In this document: one piece after another, positions 47,501 to 49,152 of the stretch
Position numbering within the stretch: position 1 is the stretch's first letter
Layout: each line of letters opens with the position of its first letter
From: Mesorhabditis belari
Taxonomy: Eukaryota; Nematoda; Chromadorea; Rhabditida; Rhabditidae
Length of the DNA stretch: 64,000 nucleotides
Assembly (NCBI GenBank): GCA_958450365.1
Contig: CAUEEP010000759.1
Span: 3,019,880 to 3,083,879, forward strand
Direction of reading: 5' to 3'
Program-made: the position numbers and the translations under genes
The notes under the pieces: model-generated
The model's database searches: none
What the model was told of the DNA's origin: nothing
Seen by the model: the letters and a program-made list of their open reading frames with translations, nothing else

Positions 47501-48993
47501 CAACAAAAGAAAAAAGTTTACTTGTTCGTTAGTGTGACTTGTGTGTCTCCTTGCAGTACAACGGTGTGTTCATGAGTGGGAGATCGCCTGGATAGTTCAC
47601 CGTCGACTTTATAGAATCTAGATAAATGATTTTAGTCTAGATAAAGCTTTAAAGATTAGCTTTATGTCTTAGTCTTAGATTAGCAATGCAAATTTCATTT
47701 CCACTCACGTATAATATCCCTGATTCCCTTTTTCTTCGTGATGAGTGATAAAAGTTGGGCGTTTCCCGTTTCGTTCAACGCTTGCTTGTGAGAGATTTGA
47801 TCTCTGGGTTCTAAAAACAATTGAAAGATGAGTAATTAAAATGAATTTTGAGGTACACAGCTAAAATCATGAGCCTAGTTGGGTAATTGAAGCAAAAATG
47901 TCCCTGCTTGGGTAACTAAATTGAAATCCGAAAGAAGAGACCTCAAAAACCATAAAGTTTTCATAAACCGAAGCAAATTGGATCAATAAACGGGAATGGG
48001 TACAAAGCTAAGCAATTAAACCAAAAATCGATAGATTATTGGCAACTAGACTCAAGCCTAATACTATTGGGTTGGTGAATTGAAAACCGCGGGCTATTGT
48101 CATATGTGACAGTTTGAGCACTTTCTTCAAAAGAAACCCATTTTGGTGTCAATGGAAAAGTTGTAGAGAATTAAAAATGAAGCTTATATCCAAATTTTTA
48201 GAACGATTCAAAAACTGGTTTTCAAGAAATGCTAAATTTACGAATTTTCACAAAACTTGCATTTTAAGCGAAACTACTAAGTGTAACTTTTTGGAAATTT
48301 GGCTATAAGCCTAATTTTTGATTCTCTACAACTTTTCTATTGACACCAAAATGGGTTTCTTTTGAAGAAAGTGCTCAAACTGTCACAGATGACAATAGCC
48401 GGCAGTTTTCAATAGCTGAGATAGACTTTTCAATGGCTGAAAGTTACGAGCAGGCAGATTTCCTTAGCTATAAGCTGGTTGAACAGTTTGCTTCAAAGCT
48501 AATTCCCTTGCCTCCTAAGCCTAATACCTCGCCCCTTTTGATTACTATTTATTCCGGATCATGAGTAATGAGCTTGCGGGAGAACACTTCGATTCAGAAG
48601 AAGCAGTCAAAAATTGGCTCCAAAAGTTTTTCGATTCAAAACCAAAATCCTACTACGAAAGAGGAATGCGAAAATTGCCTGTAAAATGGGCAGAAGTCGT
48701 CAATAATAATGGAAATCATTTGGAATGAATTGATGGTTTTATGTTGAATAAATTTTAGTTCAAAGTCCGGCAGTTTTCAATTCACCAACCCAATAGTTGG
48801 GTAAATGAATCGAACTGACAGACACAGTTGGGTAATTAATCCAAAATCCCAAACCTTTCTTCTCTAGTCTTCGTCCTCCGAATCGATGAGTGAAATGAGT
48901 TCTTATTTGCGGAAACTTTCCTCATGAACATCTCATTTTTCGGTTCTTCTCTAGACGAGCTGGGAATCGGGGCATAGAATGAAGAAGCTGCGT
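21..48993 (-). CDS. vab-10: vab-10-like spectraplakin (VAB-10A form), 3' end outside window
   Basis: Giant cytolinker that ties actin to intermediate filaments and hemidesmosome-like junctions. Shared exons, 5' to 3' on the minus strand: 34637-34576, 34534-34445, 33928-33851, 32832-32740, 19057-18989, 18584-18468, 17393-17306, 16829-16729, 15431-15096, 13958-13881, 13397-13290, 13223-13063, 12828-12741, 12567-12499, 11730-11563, 11421-11284, 10980-10879, 10513-10418, 10253-10122, 10068-9931, 8932-8556, 7650-7192, 6909-6745, 6583-6511, 6361-6269, 5823-5659, 5336-5257, 4580-4445, 3882-3850, 3180-2818, 1628-1542, 602-471, 427-317, 149-21. Every junction has GT/AG and the phases agree, giving 1,572 codons without a stop. 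Domain order is CH1, CH2, spectrin repeats, SH3, spectrin repeats, Arg/Glu-rich helix, plectin repeats. Alternative 5' exons are listed separately. Single splice sites could be off by a few bases; the family call is firm. Confidence 0.93.
640..1300 (+). repeat. 143-bp boxed satellite, array A
   Basis: Five copies of an AT-rich monomer lie in a vab-10 intron. The box CTGGATGTCACACTAG starts at 640, 784, 927 (one change), 1070 and 1213, giving spacings of 144, 143, 143 and 143. Other parts of the monomer, such as GATTCGGATTTTTGATTTTC, are also kept. The same family recurs at 21033. Confidence 0.9.
1410..1515. repeat. (TCTA/TTTA)n microsatellite
   Basis: Imperfect TTTATCTA repeat ending about 25 bases from the exon at 1542-1628, on its 3' side in gene orientation. 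Confidence 0.85.
1542..1628 (-). CDS. vab-10: vab-10 exon: linker before plectin repeats
   Basis: Phase-0/0 exon of 29 codons reading [20 protein letters not shown] and then TDPMHERAK. The acceptor is TTTAG at 1629-1633 and the donor is GTAAGA. It joins the Arg/Glu-rich helix to the first plectin repeat. It has no recognised domain; the acidic, proline-containing sequence looks like a flexible linker. Confidence 0.8.
1895..1995. repeat. (AATCCAAATC)n-type 10-bp array
   Basis: Short array of AATCCAAATC and AATTC units in the intron 1629-2817. Before it, 1629-1890 shows only AT-rich sequence. Confidence 0.8.
2185..2410. repeat. 29-bp GC-rich minisatellite
   Basis: About eight copies of a 26-29 bp unit built around GGCCACCGCTGTCCAGAC. 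It is much richer in GC than the flanks. Confidence 0.9.
2583..2670 (+). promoter_or_regulatory. possible intronic promoter: E-boxes plus TATA
   Basis: Three CAGCTG E-boxes (2583, 2606, about 2627) inside an AGCCAAACAGCTG repeat are followed by CTATATAAG at 2662-2670 on the plus strand. The order looks like a core promoter, but it points away from vab-10 and no plus-strand gene follows. It may be chance or a relic. Confidence 0.2.
2818..3180 (-). CDS. vab-10: vab-10 exon: Arg/Glu-rich single-helix segment
   Basis: Exon of 121 codons, phase 0/0. It is almost entirely E, R, D, K and A in blocks such as [20 protein letters not shown]. The charge pattern predicts a long coiled coil or stable single alpha helix. 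It starts [20 protein letters not shown], ends [13 protein letters not shown], and has no hydrophobic core. It separates the plakin domain from the plectin repeats, so it probably acts as a rigid spacer. The complementary strand is also open (Ser/Leu-rich), but that is only an effect of the GAR/GAG codons. The acceptor is CTGCAG and the donor GTGAGC. Length variation between individuals is likely, because the DNA itself is repetitive. Confidence 0.88.
3290..3510. repeat. (TCCTGTACTG)n 10-bp array
   Basis: Decamer array rich in GTAC. It degenerates to TCCTG pentamers between 3420 and 3490. Confidence 0.88.
3850..3882 (-). CDS. vab-10: vab-10 microexon, 11 codons
   Basis: A 33-base exon, phase 0/0, reading [11 protein letters not shown]. 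It is flanked by a TTTCCAG acceptor and a GTTTGT donor. It continues the helical sequence between the last plakin exon (ending RRNHMQ) and the Arg/Glu-rich helix. Its short length makes it less certain than its neighbours, and it could be a skipped cassette because skipping keeps the frame. Confidence 0.65.
3955..4065. repeat. GTACTTGTACAAGGGTCTA array
   Basis: About five copies of a 19-26 bp unit containing the palindrome CTTGTACAAG. Confidence 0.82.
4105..4245 (+). pseudogene. tRNA-like remnant with insertion
   Basis: TAAGCTCAGT resembles a tRNA A box and GAGTTCGAGTCCC fits a B box, but they are about 110 bases apart with CCAAGTCCG repeats between. No acceptor stem pairs. It is probably a decayed tRNA-derived sequence. 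Confidence 0.3.
4445..7650 (-). CDS. vab-10: vab-10 exons: plakin domain, spectrin repeats after SH3
   Basis: Seven exons (7650-7192, 6909-6745, 6583-6511, 6361-6269, 5823-5659, 5336-5257, 4580-4445) encode helical spectrin-repeat sequence. The largest contains [20 protein letters not shown] and [20 protein letters not shown], typical heptad patterns with conserved Trp. The later ones carry [16 protein letters not shown] and [15 protein letters not shown]. Phases run 2,2,0,0,0,2,0 without conflict. In plakins this region is the stiff second half of the plakin domain and links to the rod. Introns 5824-6268 and 6910-7191 contain the same CTAGAACGTCTA array. Intron 5337-5658 holds two 143-bp boxes, and 6584-6744 holds TTAGGC-like repeats. 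Confidence 0.92.
4720..4755. repeat. telomere-like (GCCTAA)n, short
   Basis: Four imperfect GCCTAA units, the complement of nematode TTAGGC, lie inside a vab-10 intron. Downstream, 4775-4850 holds repeats of ACAGCTTTGTTG. Confidence 0.75.
5066..5250. repeat. TTAGGC/TCAGGC degenerate array joined to (CTCATT)n
   Basis: 5066-5132 is a mix of AGGCTTAGGCTC and CCTAAGCC, changing strand sense within the run. It passes directly into a CTCATTCTCATT array that ends at the exon boundary (5257). Confidence 0.82.
5423..5600 (+). repeat. 143-bp boxed satellite, array C
   Basis: Two monomers. The box CTGGATGTCACACTAG starts at 5423 and 5566, exactly 143 apart. Both are preceded by a TTGTTTAAAG-type stretch; the rest of the monomer differs from array A. 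Confidence 0.85.
5840..6212. repeat. (CTAGAACGT)n array, 9 and 12 bp units
   Basis: Alternating CTAGAACGT and CTACTAGAACGT or CTAGAACCT units. Unit lengths divisible by three keep long frames open on both strands. The same motif fills 6965-7175. Confidence 0.92.
6605..6722. repeat. interstitial telomere-like (TTAGGC)n
   Basis: About 17 TTAGGC or TTCAGGC-like units in intron 6584-6744, with local strand switches (TTAAGCTTAAGC). Confidence 0.85.
6965..7175. repeat. (CTAGAACGT)n array, second copy
   Basis: Same unit family as 5840-6212, in a different intron of the same gene, three exons away. Confidence 0.92.
7690..7885. repeat. ATGGCTAGATCAATGGGA array
   Basis: About ten copies of a 17-18 bp unit in intron 7651-8555. 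Confidence 0.88.
7985..8112. repeat. (CTAGACCTA)n 9-bp array
   Basis: About 13 units, rich in the palindrome CTAG. Confidence 0.9.
8220..8296 (-). pseudogene. tRNA-like sequence with intact A and B boxes
   Basis: On the minus strand TAGCTCAGTGGTTAGA is a perfect A box, and GGTTCAATCCC, about 40 bases on, is a perfect B box. The acceptor and anticodon stems do not pair properly, so this is a tRNA pseudogene or the head of a tRNA-derived SINE rather than a working tRNA. It lies inside a vab-10 intron in the same orientation as the gene. Confidence 0.55.
8310..8520. repeat. purine-rich GGAAG/GGATG array
   Basis: Strand-asymmetric purine tract with a clean (GGAT)n core at about 8440-8472. Its long ORFs are artefacts. 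Confidence 0.85.
8556..10068 (-). CDS. vab-10: vab-10 exons: plakin SH3 region
   Basis: Exons 10068-9931 and 8932-8556. The first ends in [17 protein letters not shown] and the second starts [16 protein letters not shown], then [19 protein letters not shown]. Together these form the SH3 domain embedded in the central spectrin repeat of plakins: an ALYDY-like ALCDY motif, an acidic n-Src-like loop, the HWK Trp and the VPSVVF end. The second exon goes on into helical sequence ([39 protein letters not shown]). Plakin SH3 domains usually lack peptide-binding ability and stabilise the rod. The intron between them holds six 143-bp boxes. Confidence 0.94.
9040..9775 (+). repeat. 143-bp boxed satellite, array D
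   Basis: Six boxes of the variant CTGGAATGCACACTAG start at 9040, 9183, 9326, 9468, 9610 and 9755 (spacings 143, 143, 142, 142, 145). Monomers carry TTGGGTAATTGACCGGTTTA and an AGGTCAGGACTCGACGCT segment. Alternate copies are most alike, suggesting a two-monomer higher-order unit. Confidence 0.92.
9825..9925. repeat. (CTTTAGC)n array
   Basis: Units of 6-7 bases, CTTTAGC or CTTCAGC, ending next to the exon at 9931. Confidence 0.85.
10122..15431 (-). CDS. vab-10: vab-10 exons: plakin domain, N-terminal spectrin repeats
   Basis: Eleven exons: 15431-15096, 13958-13881, 13397-13290, 13223-13063, 12828-12741, 12567-12499, 11730-11563, 11421-11284, 10980-10879, 10513-10418, 10253-10122. They encode spectrin repeats that follow CH2. 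Signatures include [77 protein letters not shown] and [20 protein letters not shown]. Trp at the repeat starts and regular heptads support the call. All splice phases agree. In plakins this region binds junction proteins such as integrin or BP180-type partners. Nearly every intron here holds a separate tandem array. Confidence 0.92.
10258..10400. repeat. GAACTAGAAATG array
   Basis: Imperfect 12-bp units between two exons. Confidence 0.8.
10545..10865. repeat. (CTATCTAG)n 8-bp array
   Basis: Long run of CTATCTAG with GCTAGCTA variants. It fills intron 10514-10878 and is rich in AGCT and CTAG palindromes. Confidence 0.92.
10985..11265. repeat. ATTCGATAATCGAT array
   Basis: Units ATTCGATAATC, ATTAGATAATCG and similar (11-12 bp) fill intron 10981-11283. 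ATCGAT palindromes are frequent. Confidence 0.9.
11755..12487. repeat. 16-bp ATAGCTATGGACTACG array
   Basis: More than 700 bp fill intron 11731-12498. Central parts (11990-12180, 12300-12370) are scrambled, with deletions and lost phase. Confidence 0.92.
12640..12730. repeat. (AAGGCTTTAT)n 10-bp array
   Basis: Short decamer array, ending beside the exon at 12741. Confidence 0.85.
12900..13048. repeat. (TTAGAAGAGC)n 10-bp array
   Basis: About 15 decamers in intron 12829-13062. Confidence 0.9.
13450..13715. repeat. (AGCCAGAGCTAA)n array
   Basis: 6/12-bp units, open in several frames on both strands. 13770-13860 adds a degenerate GACCAGAAGATCTGGCC array. Confidence 0.92.
14200..15016. mobile_element. 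composite foldback MITE, two nested inverted-repeat units
   Basis: Bounded by TTTTTCTCAGCACCAA (about 14213) and its complement at about 15010. Inside, the segment around TGATACCAAAATCGACTC alternates direction four times, giving two successive long hairpins (about 14210-14550 and 14555-15015). It encodes no protein. It sits in the vab-10 intron between 13958 and 15096. Confidence 0.85.
15495..16335. repeat. (ACTCTCTTCC)n 10-bp array, 0.84 kb
   Basis: About 84 decamers, ACTCTCTTCC or ACTCTCTTCT, nearly uninterrupted except a scrambled piece at 15970-16095. The complement is a GAGAG-rich tract. Confidence 0.95.
16610..16728. repeat. 15-bp GCTACAGCTTGCTTT array
   Basis: About eight copies ending at the exon boundary (16729). 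Confidence 0.85.
16729..19057 (-). CDS. vab-10: vab-10 exons: CH2 of the actin-binding domain
   Basis: Exons 19057-18989, 18584-18468, 17393-17306 and 16829-16729. The sequence reads [20 protein letters not shown], then [20 protein letters not shown] with [15 protein letters not shown], then [20 protein letters not shown], then [20 protein letters not shown]. This is a complete type-2 calponin-homology domain with the usual DGLAF, HRYRP and DPEDVD landmarks. Its partner CH1 lies 13.7 kb upstream. The donor after exon 17306 is GTCAGT rather than GTRAGT. Confidence 0.95.
16840..17215. repeat. 19-bp CCTTCTATCAGTCTACCAG array
   Basis: Degenerate units of 9-19 bases fill most of intron 16830-17305. 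A C-rich interruption lies at 17045-17080. Confidence 0.88.
17710..18200. repeat. (AGAAGCTGTC)n 10-bp array
   Basis: About 48 decamers AGAAGCTGTC, AGAAGATGTC or GGAAGCTGTC. All three plus frames are open because 10-bp units rotate the frame; no protein is implied. Confidence 0.94.
18690..18980. repeat. two short arrays around CH2
   Basis: 18690-18830 repeats CCCGTCAGCTAGATT. 18900-18980 repeats TTCCTCAACTCC (12 bp) next to the donor at 18988. Confidence 0.85.
19273..19686. mobile_element. foldback MITE, about 414 bp
   Basis: Near-perfect inverted repeat with arms of about 190 bp. The left end is TGGGTATTTAGAAAAATCC and the right end its complement; the centre lies near 19475. It has no coding capacity. 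It sits just inside the giant CH1-CH2 intron. Confidence 0.9.
19715..19880. repeat. TTCTATTCCCTAC array
   Basis: Degenerate 11-14 bp pyrimidine-rich units. From 19880 to 20210 I see only AT-rich sequence. Confidence 0.82.
20215..20705. repeat. 19-bp AGCCTTCAGCTTGACTACT array
   Basis: About 25 copies with CTCCAGTTTG and CCTCAGTCTG variants. From 20705 to 21000 nothing recognisable. Confidence 0.9.
21033..21775 (+). repeat. 143-bp boxed satellite, array B
   Basis: Same family as array A. Boxes start at 21033, 21176, 21319, 21454 and 21714, with one damaged copy near 21585. Several carry CTGGATATCAC instead of CTGGATGTCAC. Arrays A and B lie 20 kb apart in different vab-10 introns. Confidence 0.9.
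22090..22175. repeat. GA-rich (GAGAAAGAAG)n
   Basis: Short purine array. The surrounding 21780-22540 is mixed sequence without exons I can support. Confidence 0.8.
22545..22885. repeat. 10/20-bp AGCACAGTACAGCAGTACGG array
   Basis: About 33 decamers. The Cys/Tyr/Leu-rich minus-strand ORFs here are translations of this repeat. Confidence 0.93.
23018..23155. repeat. (TTC)n-rich tract
   Basis: Imperfect TTC/CTTC tract. 23460-23550 adds CTCTAAC units. Confidence 0.88.
23790..23868. repeat. (GGATAGGGAA)n 10-bp array
   Basis: About eight decamers. Nearby 23640-23680 repeats GGCCCAGCCT. Confidence 0.88.
24190..24300. repeat. (GCTGCTAATAAA)n 12-bp array
   Basis: About nine units. 24360-24480 is mixed sequence that includes TGACTCAGTCA (24451-24461), an AP-1-type palindrome. 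Confidence 0.85.
24685..24825. repeat. GGGGAAAGAA and GCAGGA arrays
   Basis: Two adjacent purine-rich arrays, GGGGAAAGAA then GCAGGAGCAAGA. 24830-25550 holds nothing I can identify. Confidence 0.85.
25555..25685. repeat. 21-bp GGGCTTTAAAGCTTGAGAATT array
   Basis: About six units of 21 bp, close to two helical turns, with the palindrome CTTTAAAG. Confidence 0.88.
25760..26245. repeat. (AATGGTCGCT/AATGGTCAAT)n 10-bp array
   Basis: About 45 strict decamers with two main variants mixed. It is followed by the candidate cassette exon. Confidence 0.95.
26404..26688 (-). CDS. vab-10: vab-10 candidate cassette exon between CH1 and CH2
   Basis: 95 codons, phase 0/0, with acceptor ATCCAG and donor GTCAGT (the same donor as the CH2 exon at 17306). 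It reads [20 protein letters not shown], then [20 protein letters not shown], and ends [10 protein letters not shown]. Codon use looks coding and no stop interrupts it. It lies alone in the 13.7-kb intron between CH1 (ending LNFQ) and CH2 (starting VSEV), so including it would place a basic, disordered 95-aa insert in the middle of the actin-binding domain. It could instead belong to a nested or alternative transcript. The sequence is not a domain I recognise. Confidence 0.6.
26730..27460. repeat. AGCTTT-rich array then 51-60 bp minisatellite
   Basis: 26730-26910 repeats GATAGCTTTAAGAAAAGATTT. 27000-27450 repeats about eight copies of a unit holding TCTTGTCAAAAGATCGTTCC and AAAGCTGCCTAAAGCTGCCT. 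Confidence 0.9.
28090..28592. repeat. 10-bp GTAGAGTCCT/GTAGGGCTTT array
   Basis: About 50 decamers with two alternating forms. The Tyr/Leu/Ser ORFs on the minus strand are shadows. The region 27460-28090 before it is moderately GC-rich at 27530-27780 and has no exon I can defend. Confidence 0.94.
29042..29400 (+). repeat. 143-bp boxed satellite, array E
   Basis: Boxes CTGGATGTCACACA start at 29042, 29187 and 29340 (spacings 145 and 153). The rest of the monomer (GGGTAAACGCTCACCCTCTG, AGCAATATTTTTTTGGGTAC) is unlike arrays A-D. Confidence 0.88.
29518..29533 (+). other. 16-base exact match to SL1 5' end
   Basis: GGTTTAATTACCCAAG equals the first 16 bases of nematode SL1. The next bases (GAACCG) differ from SL1 and no snRNP-binding site or SL RNA body follows, so it is not an SL RNA gene. 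It may be a relic of a trans-spliced copy or part of the TTGGGTAAWTGAACC motif family. Confidence 0.5.
30000..30180. repeat. GAAAGAGAGA purine tract
   Basis: Strongly strand-asymmetric purine run without coding sense. 29540-30000 is unremarkable. Confidence 0.85.
30425..30515. repeat. (GGTACTTTGTGG)n 12-bp array
   Basis: About seven units. A CTTGCTTC repeat follows at 30570-30615. Confidence 0.88.
30710..30828. repeat. 31-bp minisatellite
   Basis: Three to four copies of a 31-bp unit containing CTGTACAAAGTACAATAGAA. Confidence 0.88.
31215..31570. repeat. (AGGCTAGGCC)n 10-bp array
   Basis: About 35 strict decamers AGGCTAGGCC, AGGCTAGGTC or AGGCTAGGAA. Confidence 0.95.
31955..32515. repeat. 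GTAC/CTAG array, about 30-60 bp units
   Basis: Built from AGTACAGTACAGTGTAGTAC and TCTAGTACCA pieces in a higher-order order. It lies 225 bases from the CH1 exon 32740. Confidence 0.92.
32740..34637 (-). CDS. vab-10: vab-10 exons: CH1 of the actin-binding domain
   Basis: Exons 34637-34576, 34534-34445, 33928-33851 and 32832-32740. The frame reads [19 protein letters not shown], then [20 protein letters not shown] with EALSGERL, then [20 protein letters not shown], then [20 protein letters not shown]. These are textbook CH1 landmarks of spectraplakins, including the TFTKWVN actin-binding face. The first exon needs one base (G) from an upstream exon, and three different upstream sets supply it. 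Introns carry arrays of GCTCTAGAATT (34090-34400), GATTATCTA (33935-34005) and others. Confidence 0.96.
32905..33005. repeat. 27-bp CTACCAATCTGACTGCATCG minisatellite
   Basis: About four copies of a 27-bp unit. Nearby 33125-33200 repeats ATCGACATCTCT, and 33400-33545 repeats GTATTCAGTCTAGATTAG. Confidence 0.9.
34090..34402. repeat. (GCTCTAGAATT)n 11-bp array
   Basis: About 27 units rich in TCTAGA palindromes, between two CH1 exons. Confidence 0.92.
34700..35460. repeat. (TCAACTTTAA)n 10-bp array with embedded second motif
   Basis: Decamers TCAACTTTAA, TCGACTCTAA and TCAACTGTCA run for over 0.7 kb. At 34870-34990 they are interrupted by copies of GAGATAAGGAACCAAATTT, a motif found again at 39060-39130, 39300-39370 and 49675-49712. 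Confidence 0.92.
35827..36050. mobile_element. MITE with ATACCGT terminal repeats
   Basis: Left end ATACCGTCTTCTCTCTAATA, followed by GTAGTGCA. The right end is the matching complement (ACTATTCGAGAAAATACGG). Length is about 224 bp. A lone copy of the end lies at 49050-49082. The superfamily is not certain. Confidence 0.7.
36053..36585. repeat. direct duplication, about 380 bp apart
   Basis: 36095-36210 is repeated at 36475-36575 (shared TTGGATTATGATGATCTATC and CGCTCAAAAGATAGA), and TTTTACACTTTTAGTCGTGC-like pieces recur at 36053 and 36305. ACACTACAAACTACAAGATC repeats fill the middle. Confidence 0.85.
36670..36868. repeat. (AAACGATCAG)n 10-bp array
   Basis: About 19 units of GAAACGATCA or AAAGATCCG. 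37080-37127 holds a second decamer array, (TATTGATTTC)n. Confidence 0.9.
37206..37286 (+). pseudogene. tRNA-like sequence
   Basis: TGGCCTAGTGGATAA is a perfect A box and AGTTCAATGCC fits the B box at near-normal spacing. The stems are imperfect, so it is a tRNA pseudogene or SINE head. Confidence 0.5.
37640..38210. repeat. 23-bp repeat then 141-bp tandem triplet
   Basis: 37655-37765 repeats AGTTATTGGCATTATCTTAG. Three monomers containing AGAACAGAACAAGAACGAGA and ATGATGTGTGAAGTTATGCT start near 37840, 37981 and 38122, exactly 141 apart. Confidence 0.88.
38210..39589. other. intron stretch without recognised gene
   Basis: AT-rich intron. I see only GAGATAAGGAACCAAATTT motif copies (39060-39130, 39300-39370) and no defendable exon. 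Confidence 0.6.
39590..39710 (-). CDS. vab-10: vab-10 alternative first exon C
   Basis: ATG at 39710, reading [20 protein letters not shown], then [20 protein letters not shown]. It ends with one base (G) before a GTTCAC donor. That base completes GAC with the CH1 exon, giving GRFK-DERDRIQ, so the phase fits exactly. The frame also stays open upstream of the ATG, so it might be an internal exon, but the only AG nearby gives a poor acceptor. The acidic, Ser/Thr/Pro-rich sequence suits a disordered N-terminus. The HSE-like array at 40260-40560 lies about 0.55 kb upstream in gene orientation. Confidence 0.65.
40237..40560. promoter_or_regulatory. (ATTCTAGAAC)n array: tandem heat-shock elements
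   Basis: About 20 TTCTAGAA cores, most at 10-bp steps. ATTCT-AGAAC-ATTCT-AGAAC is an unbroken chain of alternating nTTCn/nGAAn pentamers, which is the consensus HSF-binding site. Diverged units (TTCTAACA, TTCGAACA) interrupt it. It lies upstream of the alternative vab-10 start at 39710. The sequence match is direct; function is inferred. Confidence 0.6.
40684..40764. repeat. 81-bp hairpin with 16-bp perfect arms
   Basis: GTGCTCACTCGTAAAC (40684-40699) and its exact complement (40749-40764). Probably a tiny MITE or a structured element. 40918-40965 repeats GAGCTA. Confidence 0.75.
41265..41350. repeat. (GAAGAAGGA)n tract
   Basis: Purine triplet-like array. The Leu/Ser-rich minus ORFs here are its shadows. 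Confidence 0.85.
41878..41952 (-). pseudogene. tRNA-like sequence (minus)
   Basis: TGGCGCAGTGG is a perfect A box and GGTTCGACCC a B box on the minus strand. The anticodon stem mispairs. Partner of the plus-strand copy 95 bases away. Confidence 0.5.
42047..42122 (+). pseudogene. tRNA-like sequence (plus)
   Basis: TGGTGTAATGGTTAGCAC is a Glu/Gln-type D arm, and GCGGGTTCAAGCACCCG is a T arm with a one-base-enlarged loop. The ends GTGCGTT and GGTGCAC pair over seven positions (three G-T). The anticodon arm does not fold normally, so it is probably a pseudogene. Confidence 0.5.
42374..42648 (-). CDS. vab-10: vab-10 alternative first exons B
   Basis: Two exons. 42648-42539 starts with ATG and reads [20 protein letters not shown] and [15 protein letters not shown]. 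42465-42374 reads [20 protein letters not shown] and [10 protein letters not shown]. Phases are 2 then 1; the last base G joins the CH1 exon as GAC, as for the other two alternatives. The acceptor is TTTCAG and the donors GTAGCT and GTTTGT. The second exon is open in all three frames, so the reading rests on the phase chain. Just upstream, 42665-42845 is a 12-bp AATTGGAAGTCA array, which would lie in the promoter or 5' leader. Confidence 0.6.
42665..42845. repeat. (AATTGGAAGTCA)n 12-bp array
   Basis: Units of 12 bases, keeping frames open on both strands. It lies directly 5' of alternative start B. Confidence 0.9.
43421..43930 (+). pseudogene. mariner-family transposase N-terminal relic
   Basis: Reads [20 protein letters not shown] and [20 protein letters not shown], the N-terminal helix-turn-helix of Tc1/mariner transposases, then stops. 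After a 9-bp (GTGGTAGAT)n insert the second helix-turn-helix follows in another frame ([20 protein letters not shown]), and then KKKRED-like sequence. No catalytic domain follows. Dead and truncated. Confidence 0.75.
43591..43668. repeat. (GTGGTAGAT)n inside transposase relic
   Basis: About eight perfect 9-bp units splitting the two helix-turn-helix halves of the mariner relic. Confidence 0.92.
43853..44235. repeat. two telomere-like (GCCTAA)n patches
   Basis: 43853-43885 and 44208-44232 carry several AAGCCTAAGCCT units. Between them lies a degenerate AGTCAAGACC-type repeat. Confidence 0.75.
44767..44926 (-). repeat. 143-bp boxed satellite, array F (inverted)
   Basis: CTAGCGTGACATCCAG, the complement of the box CTGGATGTCACGCTAG, occurs at about 44768 and, with one change, at about 44908, 140 bases apart. 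The surrounding monomer differs from arrays A-E. Confidence 0.78.
44930..45900. other. stretch without recognised gene
   Basis: AT-rich, with one TTGGGTAAATGAACCGGG motif near 45741. No exon, RNA gene or array is visible. Confidence 0.6.
45910..46900 (+). pseudogene. mariner-family transposase relic, rearranged
   Basis: 46240-46780 reads [20 protein letters not shown], then [20 protein letters not shown], then [20 protein letters not shown], then [20 protein letters not shown]: the Tc1/mariner catalytic region with the QQDGA motif. Frameshifts and stops break it. 45915-46035 is a diverged duplicate of part of the same catalytic segment (compare 46595-46690), followed by an N-terminal linker-like piece, so the order is C-terminal fragment, N-terminal part, C-terminal part. 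Confidence 0.78.
47011..48993 (-). CDS. vab-10: vab-10 alternative 5' exons A
   Basis: Four exons: 48993-48855, 47810-47709, 47617-47522, 47072-47011. Reading in linked phase: [20 protein letters not shown] and [32 protein letters not shown] and [31 protein letters not shown] and [30 protein letters not shown]. The last exon ends in one base (G) that joins CH1 as GAC. All sites are GT/AG with good donors (GTGAGT, GTAAAC). No domain is recognised. The first exon needs one base from a still earlier exon (see 51323). A 31-bp array fills the intron at 47150-47510. Confidence 0.65.
47150..47510. repeat. 31-bp minisatellite
   Basis: About 11 near-identical copies of a 31-bp unit with AGTTATTTTACTTGTTTAAA, head to tail without spacers. 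Confidence 0.94.
47870..48845 (-). repeat. cluster of SL1-complement-like motifs
   Basis: GTTGGGTAATTGAAGC, CTTGGGTAACTAAA, GTTGGGTAAATGAATC and GTTGGGTAATTAATCC lie within 1 kb among vab-10 5' exons. The SL1 complement ends CTTGGGTAATTAAACC. Confidence 0.5.
48065..48795 (+). mobile_element. mariner remnant with nested foldback
   Basis: TA-flanked terminal repeats TTGGGTTGGTGAATTGAAAA (48067) and its complement ending at 48793. 48561-48731 encodes the transposase C-terminus ([20 protein letters not shown], then [18 protein letters not shown] and stop). The rest is replaced by an inverted repeat (48098-48400, arms near GACAGTTTGAGCACTTTC). Confidence 0.82.
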
Positions 48994-49152
48994 CTAGAAA
49001 AGGAATGTCTGAAGTTTCAGATAACAATTTTAGATAACAGATAACAATGGATACCGTATTTTCTCTAATAGTAGTGTAGTCTAGTGCAAGATAAAATTAG
49101 CATAATATGCGAAAACTTGGCATTCAAAACACGACAACTTAATAATATAAAA

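Noticed and set aside
47150..47510. Possible CRISPR array (regular 31-bp repeats)
   Set aside because: Repeats are head to tail without spacers, in a eukaryotic intron.
48855..49027. Start of vab-10 set A at 49027
   Set aside because: The apparent start codon there is TTG; a TTTTCTAG acceptor at 48994 explains the exon better.
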